Shown piece by piece: positions 63,966-64,000 of a DNA stretch of 64,000 nt (position 1 is the first letter of the stretch; every line of letters begins with the position of its first letter). Both the position numbers and the translations under genes were made by a program. This DNA comes from Nocardioides astragali. Lineage in GTDB: Bacteria; Actinomycetota; Actinomycetes; Propionibacteriales; Nocardioidaceae. The stretch covers positions 558,001 through 622,000 of the forward strand of contig NZ_JAFMZM010000002.1 of NCBI RefSeq assembly GCF_024436375.1, read 5' to 3'. Below the pieces are notes generated by a model. It did no database searches. It had not been told where the DNA came from and saw only the letters and a program-made list of their open reading frames with translations.

Positions 63966-64000
63966 ATGAGCAGGAAGGCGCGCCCCGACGACATCGACGA
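63966..64000 (+). CDS. Start of a gene, possibly rsmB, truncated by window end
   Basis: ATG 63966 opens a frame reading MSRKARPDDID up to the edge. In Actinobacteria the 16S rRNA cytosine methyltransferase rsmB normally follows fmt, so this is the likely identity. The residues seen do not prove it. Confidence 0.4.
   Translation, partial: MSRKARPDDID

Overview
The window is a high-GC, gene-dense actinobacterial chromosome segment. Its gene order and protein families point to Nocardioides or a close relative in the Nocardioidaceae. This is inferred from conserved actinobacterial blocks: the dut/DUF3093/DUF4193/suhB-like block, the ceoB/ceoC block, fabG4-htdX-fadA2, and pyr-mihF-gmk-rpoZ-coaBC-metK-priA-def-fmt. 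No rRNA, tRNA, CRISPR array, prophage, integrase or transposase was found. About 66 protein genes were recognised. Three were not obvious as full-length reading frames: a partial FAD oxidase at the left edge, a 42-residue MetS-like subunit, and the first codons of an rsmB-like gene at the right edge.

Layout. 1-2965: FAD-linked lactone oxidase, MFS permease and coproporphyrin ferrochelatase. 2962-12715: housekeeping block (inositol monophosphatase, DUF4193, DUF4235, DUF3093, dut, DUF3710, OB-fold, DUF3159), the K+-linked block ceoC-ceoB/kimA-like, an RNA uracil methyltransferase and a conserved hypothetical. 12763-17076: aconitase behind an 18-bp palindrome, a degenerate HIT protein and a TauE-like permease. 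17171-19073 and 24890-26598: two SigE-family sigma factors, each paired with a membrane-anchored propeller-like protein in opposite gene order. A fragment of a third such protein lies at 28721. 19083-24841: DUF3105, thiamine-linked pair, GNAT, a hypothetical under a perfect LexA-type box, a three-domain Nudix protein and dxs. 26730-28405: MetP/MetS-type Na+ symporter. 28947-38071: fatty-acid beta-oxidation genes (fadB-like, fadA, thioesterase, MaoC, FabG4, FadA2) and PAC2. 38808-55737: pyrimidine biosynthesis (pyrR, pyrB, pyrC, then carA, carB, pyrD, pyrK, a pyrD-like paralogue, pyrF), split by about 6 kb of unrelated genes. 56375-64000: mihF, gmk, rpoZ, coaBC, metK, priA, def, fmt and the start of rsmB.

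Regulation that can be read directly. Many genes carry a TAnnnT-type -10 hexamer only 6-8 nt before the start codon and have no Shine-Dalgarno sequence, which suggests leaderless transcripts. The two halves of the split pyr operon each carry nearly the same short leader, in which TCCTT can pair with the ribosome-binding site. This fits PyrR-dependent translational repression and suggests that the insertion was accommodated by a second control element.

The least routine observations are the split pyr operon with duplicated leaders, a PyrD paralogue lacking the catalytic residue beside PyrK and a normal class 2 PyrD, the triple Nudix fusion, the LexA-boxed hypothetical, an 84-bp nested palindrome present twice, a possible leader peptide before an ABC-F gene, the mirrored sigma modules with a relic third copy, and the KimA-like transporter next to RCK proteins.
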